Shown: positions 45,783-55,699 of the stretch, piece by piece | How positions within the stretch are numbered: position 1 is the stretch's first letter | Layout: every line of letters starts with the position of its first letter | DNA from: Cytobacillus oceanisediminis | Lineage (GTDB): Bacteria; Bacillota; Bacilli; Bacillales; Cytobacillaceae | Direction: 5' to 3' | Length of the DNA: 64,000 nt | Assembly (NCBI RefSeq): GCF_007830235.1 | Contig: NZ_VLKI01000003.1 | Location: forward strand, 248,001-312,000 | Position numbers and translations under genes: made by a program | The notes under the pieces: generated by a model | Told to the model about the DNA's origin: nothing | Databases searched by the model: none | The model's input: the letters and a program-made list of their open reading frames with translations, nothing else

Positions 45783-46046
45783 GTGAAGACAGTTGAAGAA
45801 TATTTGCATTTTTTGCAAAGTAAAGGTTTTCAATTACGAGAAGACGCAATTGGCTTCATTTACTTTGGCAAAAATTATACAAATGCTTCAGATGAGCTTG
45901 CAAATGCGGCCATTGAATTAACGTTAAAAGTGCAGAAATCATTTGACGGGAGTTTTTACGTATCATTACTGGAAACACTGGTTTCAAATGAGATCAGCAG
46001 CAGGCGTGAAGCTGTAAAGTTTGTAAAAGAAAAATTGATTATCTAA
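45783..46046 (+). CDS. Conserved hypothetical protein (DUF6123-like)
   Basis: An 87-residue mostly helical protein starting at GTG 45783 after gagggta. It resembles DUF6123-type Bacillus proteins from memory. No motif suggests a function. A strong terminator overlaps its end. Confidence 0.65.
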   Translation: MKTVEEYLHFLQSKGFQLREDAIGFIYFGKNYTNASDELANAAIELTLKVQKSFDGSFYVSLLETLVSNEISSRREAVKFVKEKLII

Positions 46047-46082
46047 AAAGGCGTGTCCACTTGAGAACACGCCTTTTGTTTT
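46045..46082. terminator. Bidirectional terminator, 87-residue gene/EamA gene
   Basis: AAAAGGCGTGT/ACACGCCTTTT between converging genes. Confidence 0.85.
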
Positions 46083-46090
46083 GCTGCCAA

Positions 46091-47011
46091 TTAAGAAGCC
46101 GCTTTTTTCTTCAGGATGAAAAAGTTTTTCTTGGCAGGGATTTCTGCAAAAATCATGCCTGCAAAAATAAGCAGACAGCCAATCACTGCACTATAAGATA
46201 GCCTTTCGTTTGCCCATATAAATCCGGTTGCAGCTGCAAAAACGGGTTCCATTGCAAAAATGAGGGCAACCCTTGTCGGTGTTGTATATTTTTGAAAAGT
46301 TGTCTGTGCAAAGAAAGCGATGGCAGTTGCAAAAAGAGATGTCACAATGAGAGCCCCTAGCACATTAGATTTAAACAAAATTTCAGGCTGGAATGCCTGA
46401 TGCCAGTTCTCAATGAAAAGTGCAAAAATCATCGACAACAGAGCTACAGTGGCTACCTGGATGACAGTCAACAGAAGGGCAGGATATTTGCTGCTGTATT
46501 TTCCCGTAAAAATAATATGAAGTGCAAAACCGACAGCACATATGAATACGAGTGCATCTCCAATATTCAGCGAGACTTTATCTGTCATTGTAAGCAGATA
46601 TAGTCCAACAGTTGCAATTGAGACTCCTGTAACGGCATTAATTCCCGGCTTGATTTTTAAAAGCATGAAAGAAAATACAGGAACCATTACTACGCTTAAA
46701 CCGGTAATGAACCCAGCTTTAGATGAAGTAGTGTACAGCAGGCCCACTGTCTGGAAAGCGTAGCCAACAAATAAAAAAAGGCCCATAATGACCCCTGAAG
46801 CCAGCAGTTTCTTATCTAGAAGCTTCAGCTGTTTTTTCTCGAAAAGAACGAGCCATCCTCCGAGCAGAAGGGCTGCAAGGAAAAAACGAACACCATTAAA
46901 GGAGAATGGTTCCAAAAATGCTATGGCATTTTGCACGAGCACAAAGGTGGATCCCCAAACTAAGGCAACAAGCAAAAGGCTTATATCCGCGAATATTGTA
47001 GATCTGTTCAT
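46091..47011 (-). CDS. EamA/DMT family transporter
   Basis: A 306-residue, 10-helix transporter with two EamA repeats; VWGSTFVLVQNAI near the N-terminus is typical, as is the second-repeat MEPVFAAATGFIWANERLSY. Substrate unknown. Its start shares one base with the ypdQ stop (TAATG), so the genes are co-translated. Confidence 0.87.
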   Translation of the reverse strand: MNRSTIFADISLLLVALVWGSTFVLVQNAIAFLEPFSFNGVRFFLAALLLGGWLVLFEKKQLKLLDKKLLASGVIMGLFLFVGYAFQTVGLLYTTSSKAGFITGLSVVMVPVFSFMLLKIKPGINAVTGVSIATVGLYLLTMTDKVSLNIGDALVFICAVGFALHIIFTGKYSSKYPALLLTVIQVATVALLSMIFALFIENWHQAFQPEILFKSNVLGALIVTSLFATAIAFFAQTTFQKYTTPTRVALIFAMEPVFAAATGFIWANERLSYSAVIGCLLIFAGMIFAEIPAKKNFFILKKKAAS

Positions 47012-47418
47012 TATTTATCTTGCCCTTTCGTTTTAATGTTGCGGATGGCTGCCCGGGCTAATTCATCAGCTGCTTTATTATCCGAACTAGGCACCCATTT
47101 CATAAAGAATAAATCAAATTGACTCGTGAGCTTTAAGGCTTCTTCAAGCAGGGGGGCAAATTTTTTATTTTTTACAAATTCCTTTTCTACCGCACGATTT
47201 ACAAGCTGTGAGTCTGTACGGAAGGATACAATTTTATAGCCCTTTTCAATACATATTTCCAGGGCCTTTAAAAATGCACGGTATTCTGCTTCATGATTCT
47301 CCATTTCACCTAAAGGAAATGAGTAGCGCTCAACTTCTCCATTATTTTTTATAAAAATGCCTGCACCGCTTGGTCCGGGATTGCCGGCACTCGCACCATC
47401 AATATATACTTCAATCAA
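47011..47418 (-). CDS. ypdQ: RNase H-like protein YpdQ
   Basis: A 135-residue RNase HI-like domain: IEVYIDGASAGNPGPSGAGI, ENHEAEYRAFLKALE and RTDSQLVNRAVE give the D-E-D catalytic residues, with SSDNKAADELARAAI near the end. The size matches the 14.7-kDa B. subtilis YpdQ. Translation likely begins at TTG 47418, eight bases after caggagg; the upstream extension to 47571 lacks family sequence. Whether it cleaves RNA-DNA hybrids is unproven. Confidence 0.82.
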   Translation of the reverse strand: MIEVYIDGASAGNPGPSGAGIFIKNNGEVERYSFPLGEMENHEAEYRAFLKALEICIEKGYKIVSFRTDSQLVNRAVEKEFVKNKKFAPLLEEALKLTSQFDLFFMKWVPSSDNKAADELARAAIRNIKTKGQDK

Positions 47419-47581
47419 TTGCTCTGCCTCCTGTTTTTTATGTAGGGGTAACTGGTTATGGCAAGGAGTGAGTTTCACTTTATTTAATACTGCAATAGGG
47501 TAAACTAAATGTAGTTTATCATAAAAATCCTTTATATAGCAGAAAAAGGATACCATTTTGGCATCCTTCAATAATTTAGGC

Positions 47582-48257
47582 TTATTTTACCAGAAACCGT
47601 TTGGCCAAATATCCAAATGGGGTATCAAGTACAGCTATGAAAAATTTAAGGACATAAGTCGTGAAGAATATTTGAATCCAATCCTCCATTGGGAATACGC
47701 CAAGGAAAGCAATGCTGGTAAAGATTAGCGTATCCAATAATTGGCTTATCATAGTGCTGCCATTATTCCTAATCCAGAATTGGTTTTCTTTTGGAAATTT
47801 CTTTTTCAAATAGGTAAAGATATAAACATCAGTCATTTGGCTGACTAAATAGGCAGCCAGGCTTCCTGCAGCGATCCGCGGCAGAAAGGAAAAAATGGTG
47901 CTAAGAGCTTCATGGGCAAAATCCGTTTCATGCGGTTTAAACAAAAGTACCATCTGCATGATGAGGGTCATTGCCAAAAGTGTAAAGAAACCAAGCCAAA
48001 CTGCTTTTTTTGCTTCGTCTTTCCCGTACTTTTCATTCAGAATATCCGTAACAAAAAAAAGCGGTTCCGTACATGGCGTTCCCCAGCGTTGCAGTCATGC
48101 CAAACATTTCAACCGTTTTAACTACTTGAAGATTGGCCATTACAGTTGAAAAACCAATCCATACGAACAAGCCGGTTTTTCCAAAAAGGCGGTACATGGA
48201 TAGAACTAATATAAAATTGATAAGTGCAAAGAATAATCCAAACCATTCATTGAACAT
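47582..48257 (-). pseudogene. ypdP: Queuosine-precursor transporter YpdP (VUT family), frameshifted
   Basis: The N-terminal part (48257 down to about 48050) reads three helices ending MYGTAFF; the C-terminal part runs in another frame to 47582. Between them is an A8 run at about 48053-48060. With seven A the frame continues as MYGTAFFVTDILNEKYGKDE, the known VUT-family motif, and joins both parts into about 225 residues. The family imports queuosine precursors. So the gene is intact but for one base, either a true slippage mutation or a base-calling error. Confidence 0.8.
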
Positions 48258-48445
48258 CGTTAACCTCCTAGTTTTGATAATGCGGGAGTTTCCGAACCGC
48301 AGGTGTCTATTTGATTGTCATTGATCATTATACCTTGAAATATACTCAGTTAGTACCAGAATGAGAAAAGAATAAGAAATGCAACTATTGCAAACCGTTT
48401 TAATAAAGCTGACCGGCTAAAAAAATACAGAAAGGCTGAAAAAAA

Positions 48446-49102
48446 ATGAAATATAAAGTGGAATGGAAATATAAACTAAAAGGGAATGAAGATGTTCATT
48501 TTACTTCAGACTGGATTGACGGGGAATCGGCTTTGCAAGTAGGAGAGGATATAGAAAGGTCCGGCAAGGGGAAAGACGTTATCTACTATGATGAAATTGG
48601 CACATCATGGAGTACCAAGGAAATGAGGAAGCTTTTAACGGAAGTAGAGGAGGATCCGCATGATATTACCGTATTTTTTGATGGCGGATTCAATAAAGAA
48701 ACAAACCAGGCAGGACTTGGGGCAGTGATTTACTTTAAACAGGGCAAAAAGAAATACCGTATACGGGCAAATGAGCTTTTTGATGAAATGGATAATAATA
48801 ACGAAGCAGAATATGCTGCCATTTATTTTACAGTAAACCTTCTTGAGGAGATGGGTGTTCATCATATGAGCTGTGAGTTCAAGGGAGATTCCCAGGTGGT
48901 ACTGAAACAGCTTGAAGGTGAATGGCCATGTTATGAAGAAAGCCTTAATCGCTGGCTTGACCGGATTGAAGAAAAGATTAAAAAGCTTGGAATTCTCCCA
49001 AGATATACACCCATTCCGCGTAACGAGAACAAAGAAGCGGATAAGTTGGCCGGCCAGGCACTTGAAGGGAAATTCATTAGTAGCAGAATGCAGGTCATAT
49101 AA
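48446..49102 (+). CDS. ypeP: RNase H-like (reverse transcriptase-like) protein YpeP
   Basis: A 218-residue protein. The N-terminal 70 residues are a separate small domain; the rest is RNase H-like (DITVFFDGGFNKETNQAGLG, NNNEAEYAAIYFTVNLL, FKGDSQVVLKQL, NKEADKLAGQAL). The catalytic acidic residues are present. It is divergent from ypdP, as in B. subtilis. Start follows gaaaggctg. Confidence 0.82.
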   Translation: MKYKVEWKYKLKGNEDVHFTSDWIDGESALQVGEDIERSGKGKDVIYYDEIGTSWSTKEMRKLLTEVEEDPHDITVFFDGGFNKETNQAGLGAVIYFKQGKKKYRIRANELFDEMDNNNEAEYAAIYFTVNLLEEMGVHHMSCEFKGDSQVVLKQLEGEWPCYEESLNRWLDRIEEKIKKLGILPRYTPIPRNENKEADKLAGQALEGKFISSRMQVI

Positions 49103-49119
49103 TTGGAAACAAGGAAGGC

Positions 49120-49305
49120 GTGAAAAATTTGAGCAGAAAGGAAATATTCAATGAAGTGGAGGAACTGATGGCCAGCTATTGCAAAGGCTGTTTTCTTCAT
49201 AAACACCACAAAGAGGAAAAAGGACGCAGATATGCCCATCGATTTTGCATAACTGAATGCACGGTTGGTGAAAAAATTAAATCGATCGGAAGCAAGCTGA
49301 GCTGA
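49120..49305 (+). CDS. ypeQ: Zinc-finger protein YpeQ (C2HCIx2C type)
   Basis: A 61-residue protein with CKGC, HKHHKEEKGRR and FCITEC, matching the zf-C2HCIx2C family. The start is GTG 49120, or possibly TTG 49129, which is better spaced from ggaagg. It sits just downstream of ypeP. Confidence 0.75.
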   Translation: MKNLSRKEIFNEVEELMASYCKGCFLHKHHKEEKGRRYAHRFCITECTVGEKIKSIGSKLS

Positions 49306-49330
49306 CTTCTAGGCGGTTTGCTGACAAAAT

Positions 49331-49360
49331 AAAAGGCTGGCAGATGCCAGCCTTATTATT
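49331..49360. terminator. Terminator between ypeQ and cspD
   Basis: AAGGCTGGCA/TGCCAGCCTT stem with A and T flanks for converging genes. Confidence 0.85.
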
Positions 49361-49372
49361 GTTATATTTGAA

Positions 49373-49573
49373 TTATAGTTTTACAACGTTTGCAGCTTGA
49401 GGTCCGCGGTTTCCTTCAACGATTTCAAAAGAAACTTCTTGGCCTTCTTCTAAAGATTTGAAACCTTCGCCTTGGATAGCAGTGAAATGTACGAATACAT
49501 CGTCTCCGCCTTCAACTTCGATGAAACCAAAACCTTTTTCGTTATTGAACCATTTTACTTTACCGTTTTGCAT
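49373..49573 (-). CDS. cspD: Cold shock protein CspD
   Basis: A 66-residue cold shock domain: [20 protein letters not shown] (RNP1) and [10 protein letters not shown] (RNP2). It binds single-stranded RNA and DNA as a chaperone and is close to B. subtilis CspD in sequence. The ATG at 49573 follows taggagga. It lies beside ypeQ as in B. subtilis. Confidence 0.93.
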   Translation of the reverse strand: MQNGKVKWFNNEKGFGFIEVEGGDDVFVHFTAIQGEGFKSLEEGQEVSFEIVEGNRGPQAANVVKL

Positions 49574-49891
49574 GTTTAATTTTCCTCCTAAGCCTTTCAA
49601 GACACTTCTGGTGCCTTAGATGAATATTACCACCTAACAAAACATAGAGCAGATATTTTTTGAAATAACGGAAATATATTCTGTTAAATGATGATTATAA
49701 TATACACGAATGGGCACTTTCCGTCAAGGAATACAAGGGCATTTTCACAAAAAACAATAAAATATTTTAAATATTTAAAAATTTGTGCTCAATTTTTAGA
49801 TTTTCAATATTTTATAAGTGTTTTTGATATCATATTTAATTTTTTTCTTCATATTTATTATTAATTATATTGTTTCTTAAAGGGTGAGGAA
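49574..49891. other. AT-rich divergent intergenic region, cspD/hypothetical
   Basis: Contains the presumed cspD promoter and 5' leader plus a long A/T-rich tract (about 49745-49875). No gene or clear -35/-10 pair could be fixed. Confidence 0.4.
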
Positions 49892-50182
49892 ATGTACCGG
49901 TTTTCCATTGAGAATCAGGATTGGATCTTGAGGTTTTCACCCAATATCCAAATTGAAGCGGAAGAAAAGCAGGCCATAATCAGTTCAATCCTTCAGCTTG
50001 GAAGAGAGCTCCCTTTTTTTCCGCATGGAGATTCATTTATCATTATGAATGACTTATTAGGCATCATCGTATTTAATGTTGAAAAAATCCCATCGATGAT
50101 TTTAACTGTCTCCAACATTGTCACCGAAAATAAATGGTACATCCAGAAGAATCTTACAATAAAACCGTACAAGAAAAACTGA
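49892..50182 (+). CDS. Hypothetical protein (96 residues)
   Basis: A 96-residue soluble protein with mixed alpha/beta character (MYRFSIENQDWILRFSPNIQ). The start has agggtgagg nine bases before it and a terminator follows at once, so expression is likely. Family and function not recognised. Confidence 0.6.
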   Translation: MYRFSIENQDWILRFSPNIQIEAEEKQAIISSILQLGRELPFFPHGDSFIIMNDLLGIIVFNVEKIPSMILTVSNIVTENKWYIQKNLTIKPYKKN

Positions 50183-50204
50183 TCGGCGAAAGCCGATTTT
50201 TTTG
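50182..50204 (+). terminator. Intrinsic terminator after 96-residue gene
   Basis: ATCGGC-GAAA-GCCGAT followed by seven T; the tetraloop is GAAA. Confidence 0.85.
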
Positions 50205-50254
50205 TTGGGCAATTAATTGCGAAAAGGTTAAAAAGACCTGAGCCTTTCGCCTTA

Positions 50255-50268
50255 TGCAAGCGCTTTCC
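50255..50268. promoter_or_regulatory. Candidate CcpA cre site before pullulanase gene
   Basis: TGCAAGCGCTTTCC has the AAGCGCTT core of catabolite-responsive elements; it lies 58 bases before pulA. Carbon repression of a starch-degrading enzyme would be expected. Confidence 0.5.
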
Positions 50269-50325
50269 TTATTGGTTTAAAATAAGTGTGTAGGAATCTA
50301 TTAAAATAAATGAGGAGGGACAAAG

Positions 50326-53241
50326 GTGAAAGGGCTTAAACAGATTATGTTCATGGCCATAGCAATCATTATGGTCACATCTAATTTTTTATCCCCATTT
50401 ATGCAAACGTTTGCATCAGCGGAGGACACAACTAACAGTGCCGTTACGAGCGTCACTATTCATTACCAGCCTGCAGAAGACAATACGAAGGACTGGAATT
50501 TATGGATATGGCCCAAAGACGGTGACGGACAGGTTTTTGAATTTTCGGGAGAAGATGAGTTTGGGCTAGTAGCCGAGGTTGACCTGCAAGGGATCCACAA
50601 TGAGGTTGGATTTATCGTTCGTACAGATAGCTGGGAAAAAGATGGAGGAGACCGCTTTATTGACGTCCAAAGCGGCAATGACGAAGTCTGGGTAAAAGGA
50701 GGCGACGAAAATACATATACATCACCTCCAGACGGGGAATACCGCAATTTTCCATCTTTTGAAAAGGTAAAGGTGAAGCTTCATTATTTCCGTTATGATG
50801 GGAACTATGAAGGCTGGAATTTATGGACATGGCCATATGATGGAGAGGGAAAGAGAGTAGACTTTACATCAGAGGATGATTTTGGAAAAGTGGCTGAATT
50901 TGAACTGGAGAAACCAGAAGGGATGACGAAGTCTGGATTCATTGTAAGGAAAAGTGCAGACGGAAATGATTGGGCCATGAAAGAATTCGGTGACCGTTAT
51001 ATTACAAAGTTTGATGAAGAGGGGAACGCTGAAATCTGGGTTGTACAAGGCACAGAAAGGATTTACTATAATCCTGCCTACATTGATACGCACCCAAGAA
51101 TTTTAAATGCCGCAATGGATGGCTTTAACCAAATAACGCTGGAGACCAATTTTCCTTTCGAGTGGAGAAAATGGGAATCACAATTAGAAATCGAGAACGC
51201 AGAAATTAAAGAAGTTGTTCCTTTTGACGGAAATAAAGACAAAGAATTCACTAATAAGGTAAAAGTGAAAACCGAAAATAAACTGGATTTCAACCACTCC
51301 TATCGTGTTTTCATGAATTCATTTGGAGAAGCTGATGTTACGATTGGCAAGGTTGTAAGGTCAGAGGAATTTGATGAGGCGTTCTATTATGATGGTGAAC
51401 TGGGAAACCAGTATTCCAAGGAAGAGACTTTCTTCAGGCTTTGGGCTCCTACTGCCAGTGAAGCAGTATTAGTTATGTATGATAGCTGGGATGACCAAAC
51501 CGGTGAAGAACTGCCTCTGGAAAAAGGGGAAAAAGGCACATGGTCAACAGTCATGGCTGGAGATCAAAACGGTTTAATTTACAATTATAAAGTTAAGATC
51601 AGCGGAGAATGGACGGAAGCGACAGATCCATATGTCCGGTCAGTTACGGTGAATGGCGACAGGGGAGTTGTAATGGATTTAGATTCAACAGACCCGGACA
51701 ACTGGAACAGCCGCAAGCCTAAATTAACAAATCCTGAGGATTCTATCATTTATGAAGTCCATGTCAGGGATTTATCCATTCATGAAGACAGCGGCATCGA
51801 AAATAAAGGGAAATTCCTTGGAGCAGCAGAGAAAAATACCGTAAACTCTGATGGTGTGGAGACGGGCTTAAATCATATTAAGGATCTGGGTGTGACACAT
51901 GTTCAATTCCTGCCAATCTATGATTATCGCACGGTAGATGAAACGAAGCTTGATGAACCTCAATTTAACTGGGGATATGATCCGAAAAACTATAATGTAC
52001 CGGAAGGCTCCTATTCTACTGACCCATACAATCCTGCTTCTAGAATTAAGGAACTTAAGACGATGGTCCAGGAGCTTCATAATCAGCAGCTGCGGGTTGT
52101 AATGGATGTAGTTTACAACCATGTATTTGCTGTAAATGAGTCAAGCTTCCACAAGCTGGTTCCTGGCTATTATTTCCGATACAACGAAGATGGAACACTG
52201 GCAAATGGCACAGGCGTAGGCAATGATACTGCCTCTGAAAGAAAAATGGTTGAAAAGTTTATTGTTGATTCTGTCACTTATTGGGCGAAGGAATATAATT
52301 TGGATGGATTCCGCTTTGATTTGATGGGGATCCATGATAGTGAAACAATGAATGCAGTCAGGGATGCATTGGATAAGATTGATCCTTCTATTATCACCAT
52401 TGGAGAGGGCTGGGATTTAAACACTCCTCTTTCAGCTGACAGGAAGGCCAACCAGAAAAATGCAGAGGATATGCCTGGCATCGGCCATTTCAATGATGGC
52501 ATCCGCGATGGCTTAAAGGGCAGTGTATTTAATGAACTTGATAAAGGTTTTGTAAACGGCAAAGAAGGCATGGAGGAATTCATTCAGCAGGGAATCGCAG
52601 CAGGAATGGATTATGCAGAAACAATGGCCACGTATAAAGATCCTGAACAAGTAGTAACATATGTTGAGGCTCATGACAACCACACTCTTTGGGATAAGCT
52701 TGAACTAACAAACCCTGATGCTACAGAAGAAGAGAGAAAGAAAATGCACAAATTGGCTTCCGCCATTATATTGACATCCCAGGGTGTTAGCTTTGTCCAT
52801 GCCGGGCAGGAATTTATGCGGACAAAATACGGAGACCATAACAGCTACAAGTCACCTGACAGTATCAACCAGCTTGACTGGGACCGCCGGGCAGATTTTA
52901 GCAATGAAGTTGGCTATTTCAAAGGGCTGGTTACTCTTCGCAAGCATTACGAATCATTTAGAATGACTACAGCAGAAGATATTCAGTCACACCTTAAGTT
53001 TCTGGAGGGTCCGGAAAATACAGTAGCGTACAGCCTGGATGCATCAGCATTCAACGATAAAGCCAATGAGCTTGTTGTTGTCCATAACGCCAATGAAGAG
53101 TCTGTGGAAGTCACTCTCCATGGCAATGGCCCATGGCATTTGCTCGCAGATGGCAATCAGGCAGGTGTAAAGACACTTAAAGTGTACCGCTCAAAAACCA
53201 TCGAAGTTCCGGCTTTAACAAGCTTCGTACTGAAAAGATAA
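50326..53241 (+). CDS. pulA: Secreted type I pullulanase
   Basis: A 971-residue exported debranching enzyme cutting alpha-1,6 links in pullulan and starch. A signal peptide covers about residues 1-31 (ending TFASA). Two CBM41 starch-binding domains follow (NLWIWPKDGDG and NLWTWPYDGEG), then CBM48 and a GH13 barrel with D665 (FRFDLMG), E694 (TIGEGWD) and D784 (EAHDNH). It starts at GTG with gaggaggga. YDPKNYNVPEGSYS is the type I signature. No cell-wall anchor is visible. Confidence 0.93.
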   Translation: MKGLKQIMFMAIAIIMVTSNFLSPFMQTFASAEDTTNSAVTSVTIHYQPAEDNTKDWNLWIWPKDGDGQVFEFSGEDEFGLVAEVDLQGIHNEVGFIVRTDSWEKDGGDRFIDVQSGNDEVWVKGGDENTYTSPPDGEYRNFPSFEKVKVKLHYFRYDGNYEGWNLWTWPYDGEGKRVDFTSEDDFGKVAEFELEKPEGMTKSGFIVRKSADGNDWAMKEFGDRYITKFDEEGNAEIWVVQGTERIYYNPAYIDTHPRILNAAMDGFNQITLETNFPFEWRKWESQLEIENAEIKEVVPFDGNKDKEFTNKVKVKTENKLDFNHSYRVFMNSFGEADVTIGKVVRSEEFDEAFYYDGELGNQYSKEETFFRLWAPTASEAVLVMYDSWDDQTGEELPLEKGEKGTWSTVMAGDQNGLIYNYKVKISGEWTEATDPYVRSVTVNGDRGVVMDLDSTDPDNWNSRKPKLTNPEDSIIYEVHVRDLSIHEDSGIENKGKFLGAAEKNTVNSDGVETGLNHIKDLGVTHVQFLPIYDYRTVDETKLDEPQFNWGYDPKNYNVPEGSYSTDPYNPASRIKELKTMVQELHNQQLRVVMDVVYNHVFAVNESSFHKLVPGYYFRYNEDGTLANGTGVGNDTASERKMVEKFIVDSVTYWAKEYNLDGFRFDLMGIHDSETMNAVRDALDKIDPSIITIGEGWDLNTPLSADRKANQKNAEDMPGIGHFNDGIRDGLKGSVFNELDKGFVNGKEGMEEFIQQGIAAGMDYAETMATYKDPEQVVTYVEAHDNHTLWDKLELTNPDATEEERKKMHKLASAIILTSQGVSFVHAGQEFMRTKYGDHNSYKSPDSINQLDWDRRADFSNEVGYFKGLVTLRKHYESFRMTTAEDIQSHLKFLEGPENTVAYSLDASAFNDKANELVVVHNANEESVEVTLHGNGPWHLLADGNQAGVKTLKVYRSKTIEVPALTSFVLKR

Positions 53242-53249
53242 GCGGGCAT

Positions 53250-53283
53250 AAGGAGAATCCCTTTAGGGGTTCTTCTTTTGTTT
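53250..53283 (+). terminator. Terminator after pulA
   Basis: AAGGAGAATCCC/GGGGTTCTTCTTTT stem with T-rich tail. Confidence 0.75.
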
Positions 53284-53391
53284 TTAAAAAATTTTCCCCT
53301 GTAAAAGTATTTTTGCTTTCTTTGCCAATTTTTTAGGTTAATATTAAAATAGAAATCTATATTTTGTTCTATTATGCAAGGGAGTAAAATT

Positions 53392-55554
53392 ATGAAACTG
53401 ATTATTGCGGAGAAACCCGACCAGGGATTAACGCTGGCTTCTATTTTTAAAATGAAGAAACATCAGGGATATATTGAAATCTTCCCAAATGATATATTTC
53501 CCCAGGGAGCATATGTAACCTGGGCGGTAGGGCACCTATGCCAGCTTTCTGCTCCTGAAAAATATGATAGGGAATGGAAAAAGTGGTCGCTTAACGCCTT
53601 GCCCATAATCCCTGAGCAGTTCCAATACGAAGTCACAAAAGATAAAGCAAAGCAATTTAATATTATAAAACAGCTTCTTTCTAATCCAAGTCTGACAGAA
53701 GTCATCCATGCGGGCGATGCAGGACGTGAGGGTGAGCTTATCATCAGAAACATCCTTAGGCTTACAGGATCGAGAGTGCCAATGAAAAGACTGTGGATCT
53801 CTTCACTAACGCCTAAAGCAATCAGCGAAGGATTCCTTGCTCTTCTAGATGAAAGCGATACACGGAATCTCTATTTTGAAGCCTATACGAGAGCGTGTGC
53901 TGACTGGGTCGTTGGAATGAATGCGTCGCGCTTGTATAGCCTGCTTCTTCAGCAGCAGGGCTTTTCAGATGTTTTTTCAGTAGGAAGGGTTCAGACTCCT
54001 ACACTTGCCTTAATTGTAAAAAGAGAAAATGAGATTCAAAATTTTGTATCCGAACCTTTTTGGGAGGTTACTGCCCAATTTAATATGGACGGAAAAAAAT
54101 ATACGGGCAAGTGGGAAAACGATGGCGAAACAAGAATTAAAACAAAGGAGCTCGCCGAAAAAATTGCGGCTTTTTGCCAGAATAAAGATGCACAAATAGA
54201 AGATGTTCAGGCAGAAAAGAAAGAGTTTCTTCCGCCGATGCTTTATAACTTATCTGCATTGCAGGCAGAAGCCAACCGCCGATTTAAATTCCCTCCAAAA
54301 AAGACGCTTGACGTCTTGCAGAAGCTATATCAAAAAGGCATTGTATCCTATCCGCGGTCCGATTCAAGGCATGTGACAGAGGGTGAAGCGGAAATGTTCC
54401 CAGAAATCCTCAGGAAAATGGAAGCGAAGGAAGAGTACAAGGATTTATTTCCTCTGCCTGTTAGCTCGATTATGCAAAATAAACGGTATGTAAATGAAAA
54501 AAAGGTTACAGACCACTATGCAATCATTCCGACCGAGCAAGTACCTGACCTGCAAAAATTATCAACGGATGAAAAAATTCTTTATGACCTGATCACGAGG
54601 AGCTTAATTGCTGCCCATTATGGCAAAGCTGTAGCAGAATATACAACCATTAAAACCCTTGTTGATGGCAGAGCTTTATTTTTATCAAAAGGGAAAGTAC
54701 AGCTGGAAGAAGGCTGGAGGAAAGTGATTCCGCAGCAGGAGAAGGAAAATGAACCTGTTCTGCCTTCATTGCAGGCAGGCGATAAAGGTACAGTGGTTAA
54801 GTCTGGTGTTAAGGAAAGCAAAACACAGCCGCCAAAACGCTATACAGAGGGACAGCTGATTACACTTATGAAAACAGCTGGAAAGCAAATCGAAGATAAA
54901 GAGCTTGAAAAAGTATTGATGAAAACGGAAGGCCTTGGTACAGAAGCCACAAGGGCCGGAATTATTACAATGCTTAAAGACCGCAAATATATTGATATAA
55001 AAAAGAACCTGGTTTATGCAAATTCCAAAGCAAAAATCCTGATAGAAGCCATTGGCTCTGAAATACTGGCTTCACCGGAGATGACAGCAAAATGGGAGCA
55101 GCGGCTTAAGGATATATCAGATGGAGCGGCTTCGCCAAAACAATTCATGGACCAAACGAATAAAATGGTGACCCATCTCATTGATGCTTCTGTTAATAAT
55201 GCAGGAAAATGGACATTCTCTGAAGAAGATAAAGAAGGTTTTACTCCAGGAAAGTTCAAACAAAAAAGAGCGGTCAATCTGGGGCAATGCAAGCTGTGTG
55301 ATGGAAAAGTTGTTGATAAAGGCAGCTTTTTCGGCTGCTCGAATTACAATAAAACCAAGTGCGGTTTTACCATATCCAAAAAAATTATGGGAAAGTCCAT
55401 TACCCAAAAACTTCTTAAGCAGCTTTTAAATGACGGAGAGACAGAGGTAGTGGAAGGCTTTACAAGCAAAGGAAAAGATAAAACCTTTTCTGCCAAATTA
55501 TCATGGGATGGACAAGACAACAGAATTAAATTTGTTTTCCCGCAAAAGGCCTAA
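53392..55554 (+). CDS. topB: DNA topoisomerase III
   Basis: A 720-residue type IA topoisomerase. The Toprim domain begins KLIIAEKPDQG and has HAGDAGREGELI; the active tyrosine is Y320 in SYPRSDS; LGTEATRAGIITML is also conserved. The C-terminus has a degenerate zinc-like module (CKLCDGK, FGCSNYNKTKCG). Start ATG 53392 follows aagggag; the upstream ATG at 53374 overlaps that site. Confidence 0.93.
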   Translation: MKLIIAEKPDQGLTLASIFKMKKHQGYIEIFPNDIFPQGAYVTWAVGHLCQLSAPEKYDREWKKWSLNALPIIPEQFQYEVTKDKAKQFNIIKQLLSNPSLTEVIHAGDAGREGELIIRNILRLTGSRVPMKRLWISSLTPKAISEGFLALLDESDTRNLYFEAYTRACADWVVGMNASRLYSLLLQQQGFSDVFSVGRVQTPTLALIVKRENEIQNFVSEPFWEVTAQFNMDGKKYTGKWENDGETRIKTKELAEKIAAFCQNKDAQIEDVQAEKKEFLPPMLYNLSALQAEANRRFKFPPKKTLDVLQKLYQKGIVSYPRSDSRHVTEGEAEMFPEILRKMEAKEEYKDLFPLPVSSIMQNKRYVNEKKVTDHYAIIPTEQVPDLQKLSTDEKILYDLITRSLIAAHYGKAVAEYTTIKTLVDGRALFLSKGKVQLEEGWRKVIPQQEKENEPVLPSLQAGDKGTVVKSGVKESKTQPPKRYTEGQLITLMKTAGKQIEDKELEKVLMKTEGLGTEATRAGIITMLKDRKYIDIKKNLVYANSKAKILIEAIGSEILASPEMTAKWEQRLKDISDGAASPKQFMDQTNKMVTHLIDASVNNAGKWTFSEEDKEGFTPGKFKQKRAVNLGQCKLCDGKVVDKGSFFGCSNYNKTKCGFTISKKIMGKSITQKLLKQLLNDGETEVVEGFTSKGKDKTFSAKLSWDGQDNRIKFVFPQKA

Positions 55555-55699
55555 ATTTTGCTGTCTGTGACATATTGCCTTGTCTCCCTTTATCAACTGT
55601 AGTAAAATCGTTAAAGTCTTATATTTATTAACAAATCGTTATAAAGATTGAAAGTGAACAGGGCGCGCTGCGCTTTTCTAATTGGCAGGAGGTTGCGAA

